Positions 48,163 through 56,393 of a DNA stretch of 64,000 nucleotides are shown here, one piece after another; the stretch's first letter is position 1, and every line of letters starts with the position of its first letter. Source of the DNA: Sphingopyxis sp. Lineage in GTDB: Bacteria > Pseudomonadota > Alphaproteobacteria > Sphingomonadales > Sphingomonadaceae. Location: the NCBI RefSeq assembly GCF_019459305.1, contig NZ_JAIBES010000046.1:1-64000 (forward strand), in the 5' to 3' direction. A program made the position numbers and the translations under genes. The notes under the pieces were generated by a model. That model saw nothing but the letters and a program-made list of their open reading frames with translations. It ran no database searches and was not told where the DNA came from.

Positions 48163-49423
48163 TGCCGCCACGATAGAGATCCCCGCAACACCCGACCGCC
48201 GCTGGTGCGAGGCGATGGACCGCGCCGACGCACTGGCGCCGATGCGCGACCAATTCGTCCTGCCCGACGGGATGATCTATCTCGACGGCAATTCGCTGGG
48301 CGCGATGCCCAAGGCGGCGAGCGTACGGGCGCAGGCGGTCGTGAGCCACGAATGGGGCACCGACCTGATCAGAAGCTGGAACAGCGCCGGCTGGTTCGAC
48401 CTGCCGGTGCGGCTGGGCGACAAGCTTGCGCCGCTGATCGGCGCCGCGGCGGGCGAGGTCATCGTCTGCGACTCGACCAGCCAGAACCTGTTCAAGGTCT
48501 TGTCGGCGGCGGTGGCGATGCGGCCCGATCGCAGTGTGCTGATCCTCGAAGGCAGCAATTTTCCGACCAATAATTATATCGCCGAAGGCGTCGCCGCGGC
48601 GACCGGCGGGCGCGTGTCGGTGCGCCTGTGCGAGAAGGACGAGATTGCGGACGCGATCGACGAGAACACCGTCGCGGTCGCGATCACCCATGTCCATTAC
48701 AAGAGCGGGCATGTCCATGACATGGCGGCGATCACCGCGCGCGCCCATGCCGCGGGGGCGCTCGCGATCTGGGATCTGTGCCATAGCGCCGGGGCGATGC
48801 CGGTCGACCTGAATGGCTGCAATGCCGATTTTGCGGTCGGCTGCACCTATAAATATCTCAACGGCGGCCCCGGCTCGCCCGCCTTCCTGTTCGCGGCCAA
48901 GCGGCATCAGGGGCAGGCGTTGCAGCCCGTGACGGGGTGGTGGGGTCATGCCGCGCCCTTTGCCTTCGAACCGGGTTACCGCCCGCAGCCGGGACTGCGC
49001 CAGTTTCTGATCGGCACCCAGCCGATCCTGTCGATGGCGCTCGTCGAAACCGGGCTCGATATTCATTTGCAGGCCGACATGGCGGCGATCCGTACCAAGT
49101 CGATGGCGCTGACCGATCTGTTCATCCGCTTGGTCGAGCAGCGTTGCGGCGGACACGGCTTTACGCTGGCTTCGCCGCGCGAAGCGGCCGAGCGCGGCAG
49201 CCAGGTGTCGTTTGCGCATGCCGAGGGTTACCCGATCATGCGCGCGCTGATCGCGGCTGGGGTGATCGGCGATTTTCGCGCCCCCGACACGGTGCGCTTC
49301 GGCTTTACCCCGCTCTACGTTGGCTATGCGGATGTCTGGGATGCCGTCGACCGGCTGGTGACGATCATGGATCAGGACGTCTGGAAACGACCCGAACATC
49401 AGGCACGCGACGCCGTCACATGA
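48152..49423 (+). CDS. kynU: kynureninase
   Basis: A 423-residue PLP enzyme of aminotransferase fold class V. Signatures are YLDGNSLGAMPKAA near the N-terminus, SWNSAGWFDLP, ITHVHYKSGHVHDM, WDLCHSAGAMPVDL, and the PLP lysine in GCTYKYLNGGPGSPAF (about Lys234). It cleaves L-kynurenine to anthranilate and alanine, or 3-hydroxykynurenine to 3-hydroxyanthranilate and alanine. Because the window holds a complete-looking 3-hydroxyanthranilate route and no anthranilate dioxygenase, the 3-hydroxy substrate is favoured by context. It overlaps the ALDH gene and its stop overlaps ATG 49420 at the head of the permease gene. Confidence 0.93.
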   Translation: MTLDAATIEIPATPDRRWCEAMDRADALAPMRDQFVLPDGMIYLDGNSLGAMPKAASVRAQAVVSHEWGTDLIRSWNSAGWFDLPVRLGDKLAPLIGAAAGEVIVCDSTSQNLFKVLSAAVAMRPDRSVLILEGSNFPTNNYIAEGVAAATGGRVSVRLCEKDEIADAIDENTVAVAITHVHYKSGHVHDMAAITARAHAAGALAIWDLCHSAGAMPVDLNGCNADFAVGCTYKYLNGGPGSPAFLFAAKRHQGQALQPVTGWWGHAAPFAFEPGYRPQPGLRQFLIGTQPILSMALVETGLDIHLQADMAAIRTKSMALTDLFIRLVEQRCGGHGFTLASPREAAERGSQVSFAHAEGYPIMRALIAAGVIGDFRAPDTVRFGFTPLYVGYADVWDAVDRLVTIMDQDVWKRPEHQARDAVT

Positions 49424-49440
49424 CCGACGGGCAGGGGGAA

Positions 49441-50832
49441 ATGGCGATGGACGAACAGGCCTATATGGACCGTGAGGCGGGGCTTGAGCGCGGGCTGACC
49501 AAGGCGCAGATCATCATGATCGGCTTGGGCGGGGCGATCGGCACCGGCCTGTTCATGGGGTCGGGGATCGCGATCGGCTATGCCGGTCCCGGCGTGCTGG
49601 TCAGCTATGCGATCGCGGCGTTGATCGCGGTGATCATGGTGTTCAGCCTGTCCGAAATGGCTGTCGTCCACCCGACCGCCGGGTCGTTTGGTACCTATGC
49701 CGAAATCTATCTTGGCCCGATGATGGGGTTCATCGTCCGCTATACATACTGGATCCAGCAGGTGCTGCTGATCGGCAGCGAGGCTGTCGCGGTCGGCATC
49801 TATATGAGCTGGTGGTACCCCGACACGCCCGTGTGGATGTGGGCGATCGGCAGCGCCGCCGTCGTCGTGTGGGTCAACACCCGTGCGGTGCATAATTTCG
49901 GGTCGGTCGAATATTGGCTGACCGTGATCAAGGTGTCGGCGATTGTCGGTTTTATCATGCTCGGTATGTCACGAATCTTTGGCATCGTCGGCGAGCCGAT
50001 CGGCCTGCACAATGTCACCGGGCTGGCGGGCGGCTTTTTCCCCAACGGCTTCTCGGGAGTCTGGATGGCGGTGCTGATGGCGCTGTTTTCCTTCATGGGG
50101 CTGGAGTTTGTTGTCGGCACCGCCAGCGAGGCGAAGGATCCGAAAACTGCGATCCCCGCTGCGCTGCGCACGATGGCGGCGCGATTATTCCTGTTTTACA
50201 TCCTCGCGCTGTTCATCATCGTGGCCTTCCTGCCATGGACCGAGTCGGGCGCGAAGGTCGTCACGGAAAGTCCGTTCGTGAAAATGTTCGCCAGCGCAGG
50301 CATTCCCTATGCGGCAGGGTTGATGAACTTTGTCGTCGCCACCGCGGCACTGTCGGCGATGAATACCAGCATATATATGGGGTCACGGATGCTGTTTTCG
50401 CTGGCGCGCGGCGGCTATGCTCCGCGCGCGCTGGGTGAGCTGAATGCACAGAAGGTACCGATGCGCGCGACGCTGTTGACCGGCGTCTGCATTCTCGCTG
50501 CAGCCTCCGTATCGATCCTGACCCCGCTGGCGTATAATTACCTGTTCGGGATCACGCTGTTCGGGGGGCTGCTCGTGTGGAGCACGATCCTCGTCAGCCA
50601 CCTGCGTTTCCGCCGCCAGCACAAAGCCGCTGATCTCCCGGTGCAGATGCCCTTTTTCCCCTATGCGCAGCTTCTGGGACTGGCGCTTCTCGCCGCCATT
50701 GCGGTGACGATGGCGCTCGACACCGACTTTTGGCAGACTGCGGTAATCGCCGGGGTACCCTGGCTGATAGTGGTGAGTATGGCCTATTTCGTCTGGCGGC
50801 GGGTCGCTGCGGGATCGTCGGCCACATCCTGA
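49441..50832 (+). CDS. amino-acid permease (APC superfamily)
   Basis: A 12-segment permease of the amino acid transporter (AAT/APC) family, 463 residues from ATG 49441. It begins RGLTKAQIIMIGLGGAIGTG, the family motif in segment 1, then LSEMAVVHPTAGSFGTYAE. GLEFVVGTASEAKDPKTAIP is the conserved segment 6-7 loop. AAT members import amino acids with protons (GabP, AroP, CycA). Starts at 49420 (ATGA overlap with kynU) and 49447 are also possible; GGGGGAA at 49434-49440 fits 49447 best by spacing. Adjacent to kynureninase, it most likely imports kynurenine or a relative. Its last 49 bases overlap the convergent LysR gene. Confidence 0.87.
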   Translation: MAMDEQAYMDREAGLERGLTKAQIIMIGLGGAIGTGLFMGSGIAIGYAGPGVLVSYAIAALIAVIMVFSLSEMAVVHPTAGSFGTYAEIYLGPMMGFIVRYTYWIQQVLLIGSEAVAVGIYMSWWYPDTPVWMWAIGSAAVVVWVNTRAVHNFGSVEYWLTVIKVSAIVGFIMLGMSRIFGIVGEPIGLHNVTGLAGGFFPNGFSGVWMAVLMALFSFMGLEFVVGTASEAKDPKTAIPAALRTMAARLFLFYILALFIIVAFLPWTESGAKVVTESPFVKMFASAGIPYAAGLMNFVVATAALSAMNTSIYMGSRMLFSLARGGYAPRALGELNAQKVPMRATLLTGVCILAAASVSILTPLAYNYLFGITLFGGLLVWSTILVSHLRFRRQHKAADLPVQMPFFPYAQLLGLALLAAIAVTMALDTDFWQTAVIAGVPWLIVVSMAYFVWRRVAAGSSATS

Positions 50833-51776
50833 GCTTGTCCCAGTTCGGCGCGGATTTCGGCGGCGATCTCGTAAACGATCGCCATGAAATAGCTCGCCGC
50901 CGCGGATAGCTCGCCATGGGCATGGGTGGTCGCGCCGATGCGCGAATTCGCGCCCTCCAGAACGACGGGCAGCGCAGTCAGCCCGGCCTGACCCATGCCG
51001 ACCTGATGCGGCATGGTGGCCAGCATGTCGGTGTTCATCAGCAGCGCATGGTTGGTCAGGATCGAAACCGATTCGATGACGTCGTTCGGCGGCTCCAGTC
51101 CCTCGTGGCGAAAGGCGTGGTCGACCTGGCGACGCAGCGACGTCTGCGGCGGCGGCATCACCCACGCCTGATCGGTCAGATCGGCGAGCTTCAGGCCGCT
51201 ACGCTGGGTCAGCGGATGCCCCTCGCGCACCATGATCGACACGGTGTCGAGATAGAGCACCTCCTGCCGCAGCCCCTCGCGCTCGCGATATTCGGGCAGG
51301 CGGCCCAGCACGACGTCGATGTCGCCGGTGCGCAGCCCGGGCATCAGGCGGTCGATCGTGCCTTCATCGACCGTCACCGCGATTCCGGGGCGCCGTTCGC
51401 GCAGCCGCGCGAGTGCGCGCGGCAGCAGCGACGTCGATGCGGCGAGCAACGTACCGACATGGACGCGGCCCGACAGCCCTTCCTCCAGCGATTGCAGTTC
51501 TTCCCCCGCGTGGCGAAGCTGGGTGAGGATCAGCTTGGCATGCTTGATCATCACCCGGCCAAAATCGGTCGGCGTTACCCCGCGCGACGACCGGTCGAAC
51601 AGCTGGACTCCCAGCGCGTCTTCCAGTTCCTTGATGCTCTTGGTCGCGGCGGGCTGGGCGATGTTCAGCGCCTGCGAACCTTTCAGTACTGTGCCTTCGT
51701 CGGCGATCGCGGTGAGCAGGCGGAGCTGGCGCAGTTTGAGCCGACTCAGCAGAAAATTTTCGTGGAACTTTGGCAT
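50784..51776 (-). CDS. LysR-type transcriptional regulator
   Basis: A 330-residue LysR protein. The winged helix-turn-helix is at about 12-70 (LKLRQLRLLTAIADEGTVLK ... IAQPAATKSIKELEDALGVQ) and LFDRSSRGVTPTDFG follows. A C-terminal periplasmic-binding-like effector domain is present. ATG 51776 is chosen with AAGGGG upstream; 51815 would add 13 unlikely residues and run into the palindrome. It diverges from the ACMS decarboxylase gene and converges on the kynU-permease operon, so it is the natural candidate regulator of the island. The inducer may be kynurenine, 3-hydroxyanthranilate or a ring-cleavage product. A 5-7-5 dyad lies 30-46 bases upstream of its start. Confidence 0.9.
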   Translation of the reverse strand: MPKFHENFLLSRLKLRQLRLLTAIADEGTVLKGSQALNIAQPAATKSIKELEDALGVQLFDRSSRGVTPTDFGRVMIKHAKLILTQLRHAGEELQSLEEGLSGRVHVGTLLAASTSLLPRALARLRERRPGIAVTVDEGTIDRLMPGLRTGDIDVVLGRLPEYREREGLRQEVLYLDTVSIMVREGHPLTQRSGLKLADLTDQAWVMPPPQTSLRRQVDHAFRHEGLEPPNDVIESVSILTNHALLMNTDMLATMPHQVGMGQAGLTALPVVLEGANSRIGATTHAHGELSAAASYFMAIVYEIAAEIRAELGQAQDVADDPAATRRQTK

Positions 51777-51805
51777 CTTGACCCCTTGGCGCCGGTTTTG
51801 CGTCG

Positions 51806-51822
51806 TTATAGCCATTTTATAA
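51806..51822. promoter_or_regulatory. palindrome TTATA-N7-TATAA (LysR autoregulatory site?)
   Basis: A perfect 5-7-5 inverted repeat (spacer GCCATTT) 30-46 bases before the LysR ATG and 116 bases before the ACMS decarboxylase start. LysR proteins typically bind T-N11-A dyads in the divergent gap. The same geometry is seen at 32384-32400. Confidence 0.45.
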
Positions 51823-51937
51823 TAGCGAGGGCAAGTCTCGGGATTATTGTTGATAGCTAAGCCTCGTTACCCAAGGTCATGGCCTGCGCCCGGATCGGTG
51901 AGCAGGCGCGACGGCAAACGGGGATGCGGCGACAGTC

Positions 51938-52954
51938 ATGACCATAGAGGCTTCACAAAAAATGGCGGTCATCGACATGCACAGCCACTTCTTTCCCTTG
52001 ATGGATGGCGCTTACCGCGCATGGGCGGAAACCGAAGGCTTGCCCTGGCTGCACGATGCGGGCGGCGGTCAGGGTTTCATCATGCAGGGTGCGAACGAAT
52101 TTCGCCCCGTCGAAGACATTCTGTGGGATCCGGCGCGGCGGGTCGATGCGCTCGATGCGCAGGGCATCGACCTGCAGATCATCTGCGCTACGCCGATCAT
52201 GTTCGGCTATAACCGCCCGGCGGCGAAAGCGCTCGAATGCGCGCAGCGATTCAACGACGCGGCGCTCACCTTCTGCGACCATGCGCCCGACCGGATGAAG
52301 GCCTTGGCGCAGGTGCCGCTGCAGGACATCGACCTGTCCTGCGCCGAGGTCAGCCGCGCGATGGAAGCGGGACATCTGGGGGTCCAGATCGGCAACCATA
52401 TGGGGCTGCGCAACCTCGACGACGCGGGCATTTTGACCTTTCTCACCCATTGCGCCGATGTTGGCGCCGCGGTGCTGATCCATCCCTGGGACATGATGGC
52501 GCGCGAGCGGATGCCTAAATATATGCTGCCCTGGCTGGTCGCGATGCCTGCGGAAACGCAGCTTTCGATCCTGTCGCTGATCCTGTCGGGGGCGTTCGAA
52601 CGGCTGCCCAGAAATCTGCGTATCTGTTTCGGCCATGGCGGCGGCAGCTTTGCCTTCCTGCTCGGCCGCGTCGAAAATGCGTGGACCCACCGCGACATCG
52701 TGCGCGTCGATTGTCCCCATCCGCCGTCGAGCTATGTCAATCGCTTCTTCGTCGATTCCGCGGTGTTCGATCCGCGCGCGCTCAGCTTGTTGATCGATGT
52801 TATGGGCGAGGATCGGGTGCTGCTCGGTTCGGACCATCCATTCCCGCTCGGCGAGCAGGATATCGGCTCGCTGGTGCAGGGGCATGAGGGATTAAGCGCG
52901 GCCCAGAAGGCAAAGATTCTGAGCGGTAATGCGAAAGACTTCCTGGGCTTGTAA
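51938..52954 (+). CDS. nbaD: 2-amino-3-carboxymuconate-6-semialdehyde decarboxylase
   Basis: A 338-residue amidohydrolase-superfamily ACMSD. Metal ligands are seen as His15 and His17 in [12 protein letters not shown], His in [14 protein letters not shown], His in [15 protein letters not shown], and the catalytic Asp in [21 protein letters not shown] is a Zn enzyme that removes a carboxyl from ACMS, the unstable product of 3-hydroxyanthranilate dioxygenase, giving 2-aminomuconate semialdehyde and preventing quinolinate formation. It stands alone, divergent from the LysR gene, with a good terminator after it; the other pathway genes are in the operon ending at the right edge. ATG 51938 is used; ATG 51962 is possible. 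Confidence 0.92.
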   Translation: MTIEASQKMAVIDMHSHFFPLMDGAYRAWAETEGLPWLHDAGGGQGFIMQGANEFRPVEDILWDPARRVDALDAQGIDLQIICATPIMFGYNRPAAKALECAQRFNDAALTFCDHAPDRMKALAQVPLQDIDLSCAEVSRAMEAGHLGVQIGNHMGLRNLDDAGILTFLTHCADVGAAVLIHPWDMMARERMPKYMLPWLVAMPAETQLSILSLILSGAFERLPRNLRICFGHGGGSFAFLLGRVENAWTHRDIVRVDCPHPPSSYVNRFFVDSAVFDPRALSLLIDVMGEDRVLLGSDHPFPLGEQDIGSLVQGHEGLSAAQKAKILSGNAKDFLGL

Positions 52955-52986
52955 CGCGAGCCAGCCGATCGAGAACGAGCATTGAA

Positions 52987-53019
52987 AAGGGCGACCGGAG
53001 CAATACTCCGGCCGCCCTT
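52987..53019. terminator. bidirectional intrinsic terminator
   Basis: A 14-bp stem with one mismatch (AAGGGCGACCGGAG against CTCCGGCCGCCCTT) around a CAATA loop. TTT follows two bases downstream on the plus strand, and TTTT on the minus strand. It lies between the convergent ACMSD gene (ends 52954) and VOC gene (ends 53044) and should serve both. Confidence 0.8.
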
Positions 53020-53043
53020 CTTTGCTGCGGGAGCGCGCCGCGG

Positions 53044-53490
53044 TCAGGGTGCCTTGGAGGCGCCCTGAAAGCTTTCGGTGCCGGCCCAGCCGCGTTCGGA
53101 CACGTCGACCATGACATTTTCAGGGCCGGTCATCTTGTACTCGGCATTGTCCTTGGCCGGGTTCTTGCCCAGACCCTGCGCCAGGTTGACGTCGTGGCGT
53201 GGGGCGTAGCCCGAATTTTCAAAGCGTTCGACGACCGCGGCGATGTCGTCGCACTGGAATCCGATGTGATGCAGCCCGGTATAGCCTTCGGGAAACTCCA
53301 TGCCCGCGGCGGGACGGTTCTTGAAGCACAGCAGCGCGATGTTGATGTGACCGTCGGTGACATAATAGCCGCGCGCGTTGCGGCTATCGATCTTGCCGGC
53401 CAGCGTCCAGCCGAGCACGTCGGTGAAGAAGCCGACCGAATTGTCGGGGTCGGCGGATGCGATCGCCACATGGCGCAGGCGGGTGGTCAT
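53044..53490 (-). CDS. small VOC-superfamily protein
   Basis: A 148-residue vicinal-oxygen-chelate protein of the glyoxalase/extradiol-dioxygenase fold, with two beta-alpha-beta-beta-beta modules. Putative metal ligands are His in RLRHVAIASADPDNSVGFF, His in GYTGLHHIGFQCDD and an acidic residue in VMVDVSERG. The size fits a single-metal VOC enzyme or a binding protein rather than a full extradiol dioxygenase. It lies 12 bases after the AspDH-like gene and is probably co-transcribed with it. The reaction is unknown; aromatic ring or ring-product chemistry is likely from context. Confidence 0.75.
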   Translation of the reverse strand: MTTRLRHVAIASADPDNSVGFFTDVLGWTLAGKIDSRNARGYYVTDGHINIALLCFKNRPAAGMEFPEGYTGLHHIGFQCDDIAAVVERFENSGYAPRHDVNLAQGLGKNPAKDNAEYKMTGPENVMVDVSERGWAGTESFQGASKAP

Positions 53491-53502
53491 AAATGGGCCT
53501 TT

Positions 53503-54306
53503 CTAGGTTCCGATACGGATGGGGCTGACGAGATCATTCAGCGCCGCGACGATGCTTTGCGCGGTGATCCGACCGGTGCCGGGGTTCTCGTCGGTGGGAA
53601 TATTTTCGATAATCAGTTCGAAACGCGCGCTGTCCGAATCGACGACGATGCGGTGCGTGTTGCGTTCGAGTGCCGGGTCGGCCCAGATTTCAAGCTGCGT
53701 CAGCGCGGGACCGATGCCCGCCATGCCCAGCGCCGCCGCGACATTGACGTTGGCGGGAAAGGCGGTCGCGCCTTCGAGCGCGCTGCCCGCAAAGATTTTC
53801 AGCGGCTCGGTCAGATCGTTGAGGTCGATCCGGTTGCGCACGACATGCTCGGCCTTGACCAGCGACTTCACCGGCTTGCGCGTTACCATCGTCACCGAAT
53901 GGATGGTGCCGATGGCCGCGGCACGCACCGCATCGAGCCCAAGCAGCGCGCCGGTCGCGAGGATGATGCGCCCGCCATGCTCGCGGGCGATCTCGACCGC
54001 TTCGGGCCATTGCATCAGCGCCGCGCCGCTGACCGTCACCAGCGTCTTGCCGGCACGCAGTGTGGCGGTGGCAATATCGCGGAAGGCGGCCGTTGGGGCG
54101 CTGTCGACGATGACGTCGGATAAAGCGACGAGCTCGGCGGTATCGAGGATGGGCACGGGCGAGCGCAGCTGCGCCATCGCCGCGGCGGCGCGTTCGCGGT
54201 CACCCGCCGACACCGCGGCGAGGTCCAGCGGCAGCGCGCTTGCTTCGATATGGCGCGCGACGACGCGGCCGATAGTGCCGAACCCGGCAATGCCAATCTT
54301 GATCAT
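53503..54306 (-). CDS. aspartate-dehydrogenase-like protein 2
   Basis: A 267-residue NadX/AspDH-family protein with all main family blocks. The Rossmann motif is IGIAGFGTIGRVVARHI, followed by ILATGALLGLDAVRAA, TMVTRKPVKSL, AFPANVNVAAALGMAGIG and the C-terminal ENPGTGRITAQSIVAAL. It matches classical L-aspartate dehydrogenase better than the protein at 34863. Known members interconvert L-aspartate and iminoaspartate/oxaloacetate with NAD(P). Here the gene leads a two-gene leftward operon with a VOC protein and diverges from the large catabolic operon, so a catabolic role is more likely than NAD synthesis. The substrate is not proved. Confidence 0.82.
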   Translation of the reverse strand: MIKIGIAGFGTIGRVVARHIEASALPLDLAAVSAGDRERAAAAMAQLRSPVPILDTAELVALSDVIVDSAPTAAFRDIATATLRAGKTLVTVSGAALMQWPEAVEIAREHGGRIILATGALLGLDAVRAAAIGTIHSVTMVTRKPVKSLVKAEHVVRNRIDLNDLTEPLKIFAGSALEGATAFPANVNVAAALGMAGIGPALTQLEIWADPALERNTHRIVVDSDSARFELIIENIPTDENPGTGRITAQSIVAALNDLVSPIRIGT

Positions 54307-54492
54307 GGCTCCGGCGTTACGAGGTCTTTGCTATATAGGATAATATCCATTGCCCGCTGCGCTATCTCGGAAAGGATATAGAAAGCGCGATTACAGGTGG
54401 TATGCAATTTTGGTTATAAATAGTCCCGGTTTCTATCTTTGACTGCATATCGGCCAACCCGCACAAGCAAGGCTGAACTTGTGGGGGAACCG
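54307..54492. promoter_or_regulatory. divergent promoter of the large catabolic operon
   Basis: An AT-rich gap between AspDH-like 2 and the TauE gene. It contains GGATA-N-TATCC (54338-54348), an overlapping ATAT-N6-ATAT dyad (54333-54346), and a GGATATAG element (54374-54381) that mirrors CTATATAGG (54331-54339). These are plausible operator and -10 elements for both directions. Confidence 0.4.
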
Positions 54493-55320
54493 ATGCATTC
54501 GCTTTTGAATCCTGATCTGCTGACGCTGGCGGCGATGATGCTGCTGACCGGAGCGGTCGGCGGCGTGATCGCCGGGATGCTCGGCGTTGGTGGCGGGATC
54601 GTGATTGTTCCGGTGCTCGACCTGGTGCTTGCGGCGCTCGACGTCGACAGTTCGGTGCGAATGCATGTCGCGGTTGCGACCTCGCTCGCGACGATCGTCC
54701 CGACGGCAATCTCCTCATCGCAGGCGCACCATGCCAAGGGTGCGGTCGATCGCGATCAGCTGAAGCGCTGGGGCGCCGCTATCTTTCTGGGCGCGATTGC
54801 GGGCGTCCTGCTCGCATCCCGCGTGAGCGGCGACATGCTGTCGGTGGTGTTTGGGATTGTCGCGCTGATTGTCGCCATCAAGATGCTGTTGCCGCTCGAG
54901 GGCAAGCATATCGCCAACGCGGTTCCCGGCGGGCCGATCGGCCAGATCATCCCCTTTGGCATCGGCGGCATTTCCAGCATGATGGGGATCGGCGGCGGTA
55001 CGCTCAGCGTGCCGGTGATGACGCTGTTCAATGTTCCGATCCACCGCGCGGTCGGGACCGCGGCGCTGTTCGGGCTGCTGATCAGCGTCCCCGCGACGGT
55101 GGCATTCATCGTCACCGGCTGGACCGTGGAAGACCTGCCGCCGGGCAGCCTTGGCTATGTCAATCTGATCGGCTTCGCGATCATTGCGCCGGTGTCCTAT
55201 CTCACCGCGCCGTGGGGGGCCCGCATCGCGCACGCGCTGTCGAAGCGCCAGCTGAGCCTGATGTTCGGGCTGTTCCTGACCGCCGTCGCAGTGCGGATGC
55301 TCGCGCGGGCGTTCGGGTAA
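54493..55320 (+). CDS. TauE/SafE-family membrane permease
   Basis: A 275-residue, roughly eight-segment protein of the TauE/SafE (DUF81) family. The repeated glycine-rich motifs GGVIAGMLGVGGGIVIVPVL and GISSMMGIGGGTLSVPVM mark its two halves. Members export sulfite or sulfonate-derived anions or move organic acids. ATG 54493 has GGGGGAA upstream. It is the first gene of a long rightward operon. Its presence with a TauA/SsuA-like importer could hint at a sulfonated or carboxylated substrate, but the family is too broad to say. Confidence 0.83.
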   Translation: MHSLLNPDLLTLAAMMLLTGAVGGVIAGMLGVGGGIVIVPVLDLVLAALDVDSSVRMHVAVATSLATIVPTAISSSQAHHAKGAVDRDQLKRWGAAIFLGAIAGVLLASRVSGDMLSVVFGIVALIVAIKMLLPLEGKHIANAVPGGPIGQIIPFGIGGISSMMGIGGGTLSVPVMTLFNVPIHRAVGTAALFGLLISVPATVAFIVTGWTVEDLPPGSLGYVNLIGFAIIAPVSYLTAPWGARIAHALSKRQLSLMFGLFLTAVAVRMLARAFG

Positions 55321-55473
55321 GATGCGATGCCCGACCCCCGCAACACGATCGGCCCGCCCTCTGCGCACCGCATATTGGATCGCCGCACCGCGCTCGCGCA
55401 GATCGGGGGCGCCATGGCGCTCGGCTGCGCCGCGGCCACGCTTGCCCATCCCACTGAAAGGAAAGATCATCGC

Positions 55474-56391
55474 ATGACCTGGTTCGCGCTTGCCACCCGC
55501 GCCGGAGCCGATGGCCCGCGTCCTGTGATTCAGGTCGGCGACGCCTTCCACGACCTCCACGAAGCCGCTGCCGCGCACGGCTTTTCCGCCGCCGCTGACG
55601 ATGTGTCGGCGATCATCCGCGATTGGGATGCGCGGCGCGAACCGCTGTTCGCGCTCGCCCGGGTGCTCGAGGGTGTATCGGGCGCGATGGTGGCGCCAAA
55701 ACTCGCCGCCCCGTTCGAACCGCGCCGCATCTTTGCCGCCGCCTCGAACTTCATCGAACATGCCGAGGAAATGCAGACCAAGCTGGCGGCCAAGGCCGAC
55801 AGTGAACCCTATATTTTCCTCAAGACGATCGAGAGCGTCGTCGGACCCGACGAACTGGTCGTCGTCCCGCCACAGGTCTCGCGTCCCGACTGGGAAGTCG
55901 AACTCGGCGTCGTGCTCGGCCGTTCGGGCAAGAATGTCGCGGTGGGTGACGCGCACGCCATGATCGCGGGCTATACCATCGTCAACGACGTGTCGGCGCG
56001 CGACCGCACCCGGCGCAGCGACTTTCCCTTCTCGCACGACTGGTTCCGCGGCAAGAGCTTCGACAGCTTCACCCCGCTCGGTCCTGTTTTCGTGCCGCGC
56101 GATTGCCTCGGCGATCCGCATGCCATCCGTCTCGGGTTGAAGGTCAACGACGCCGACATGCAGGACGGCAACACGTCCGAGATGATCTTCAACATTTACG
56201 AACAGATCGCCTATCTTTCGACGATCCTCGAACTGCGCGCGGGCGACCTGATCGCGTCGGGTACCCCCGCCGGGGTCGGCATGGGGCGCGGCATCTTTCT
56301 GAAGGACGGCGATGTGATGACCGCGTGGGTCGATGGCATCGGTTCGCTGCGCAACGCCGTCTCGGCGCCGCACCTGCCAAAAGGAGCATGA
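55474..56391 (+). CDS. FAH-family hydrolase with optional Tat-like leader
   Basis: A 305-residue fumarylacetoacetate-hydrolase-fold enzyme from ATG 55474 (AAAGGAAAG upstream). It carries IFAAASNFIEHAEEM, the metal-binding DWEVELGVVLGRSGKN, IVNDVSARDRTRR, DSFTPLGPVFVPRD and a C-terminal ASGTPAGVGMGRG. This pattern is typical of the 2-hydroxyhepta-diene-dioate / ureidoglycolate-lyase-like branch. The same frame is open back to ATG 55327 and would add DRRTALAQIGGAMALG, a twin-arginine-like export signal. Either that leader is real and the enzyme is exported, or it is a relic fused in frame. Its stop overlaps the ABC binding-protein gene (ATGA at 56388). Confidence 0.82.
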   Translation: MTWFALATRAGADGPRPVIQVGDAFHDLHEAAAAHGFSAAADDVSAIIRDWDARREPLFALARVLEGVSGAMVAPKLAAPFEPRRIFAAASNFIEHAEEMQTKLAAKADSEPYIFLKTIESVVGPDELVVVPPQVSRPDWEVELGVVLGRSGKNVAVGDAHAMIAGYTIVNDVSARDRTRRSDFPFSHDWFRGKSFDSFTPLGPVFVPRDCLGDPHAIRLGLKVNDADMQDGNTSEMIFNIYEQIAYLSTILELRAGDLIASGTPAGVGMGRGIFLKDGDVMTAWVDGIGSLRNAVSAPHLPKGA

Positions 56392-56393
56392 CG

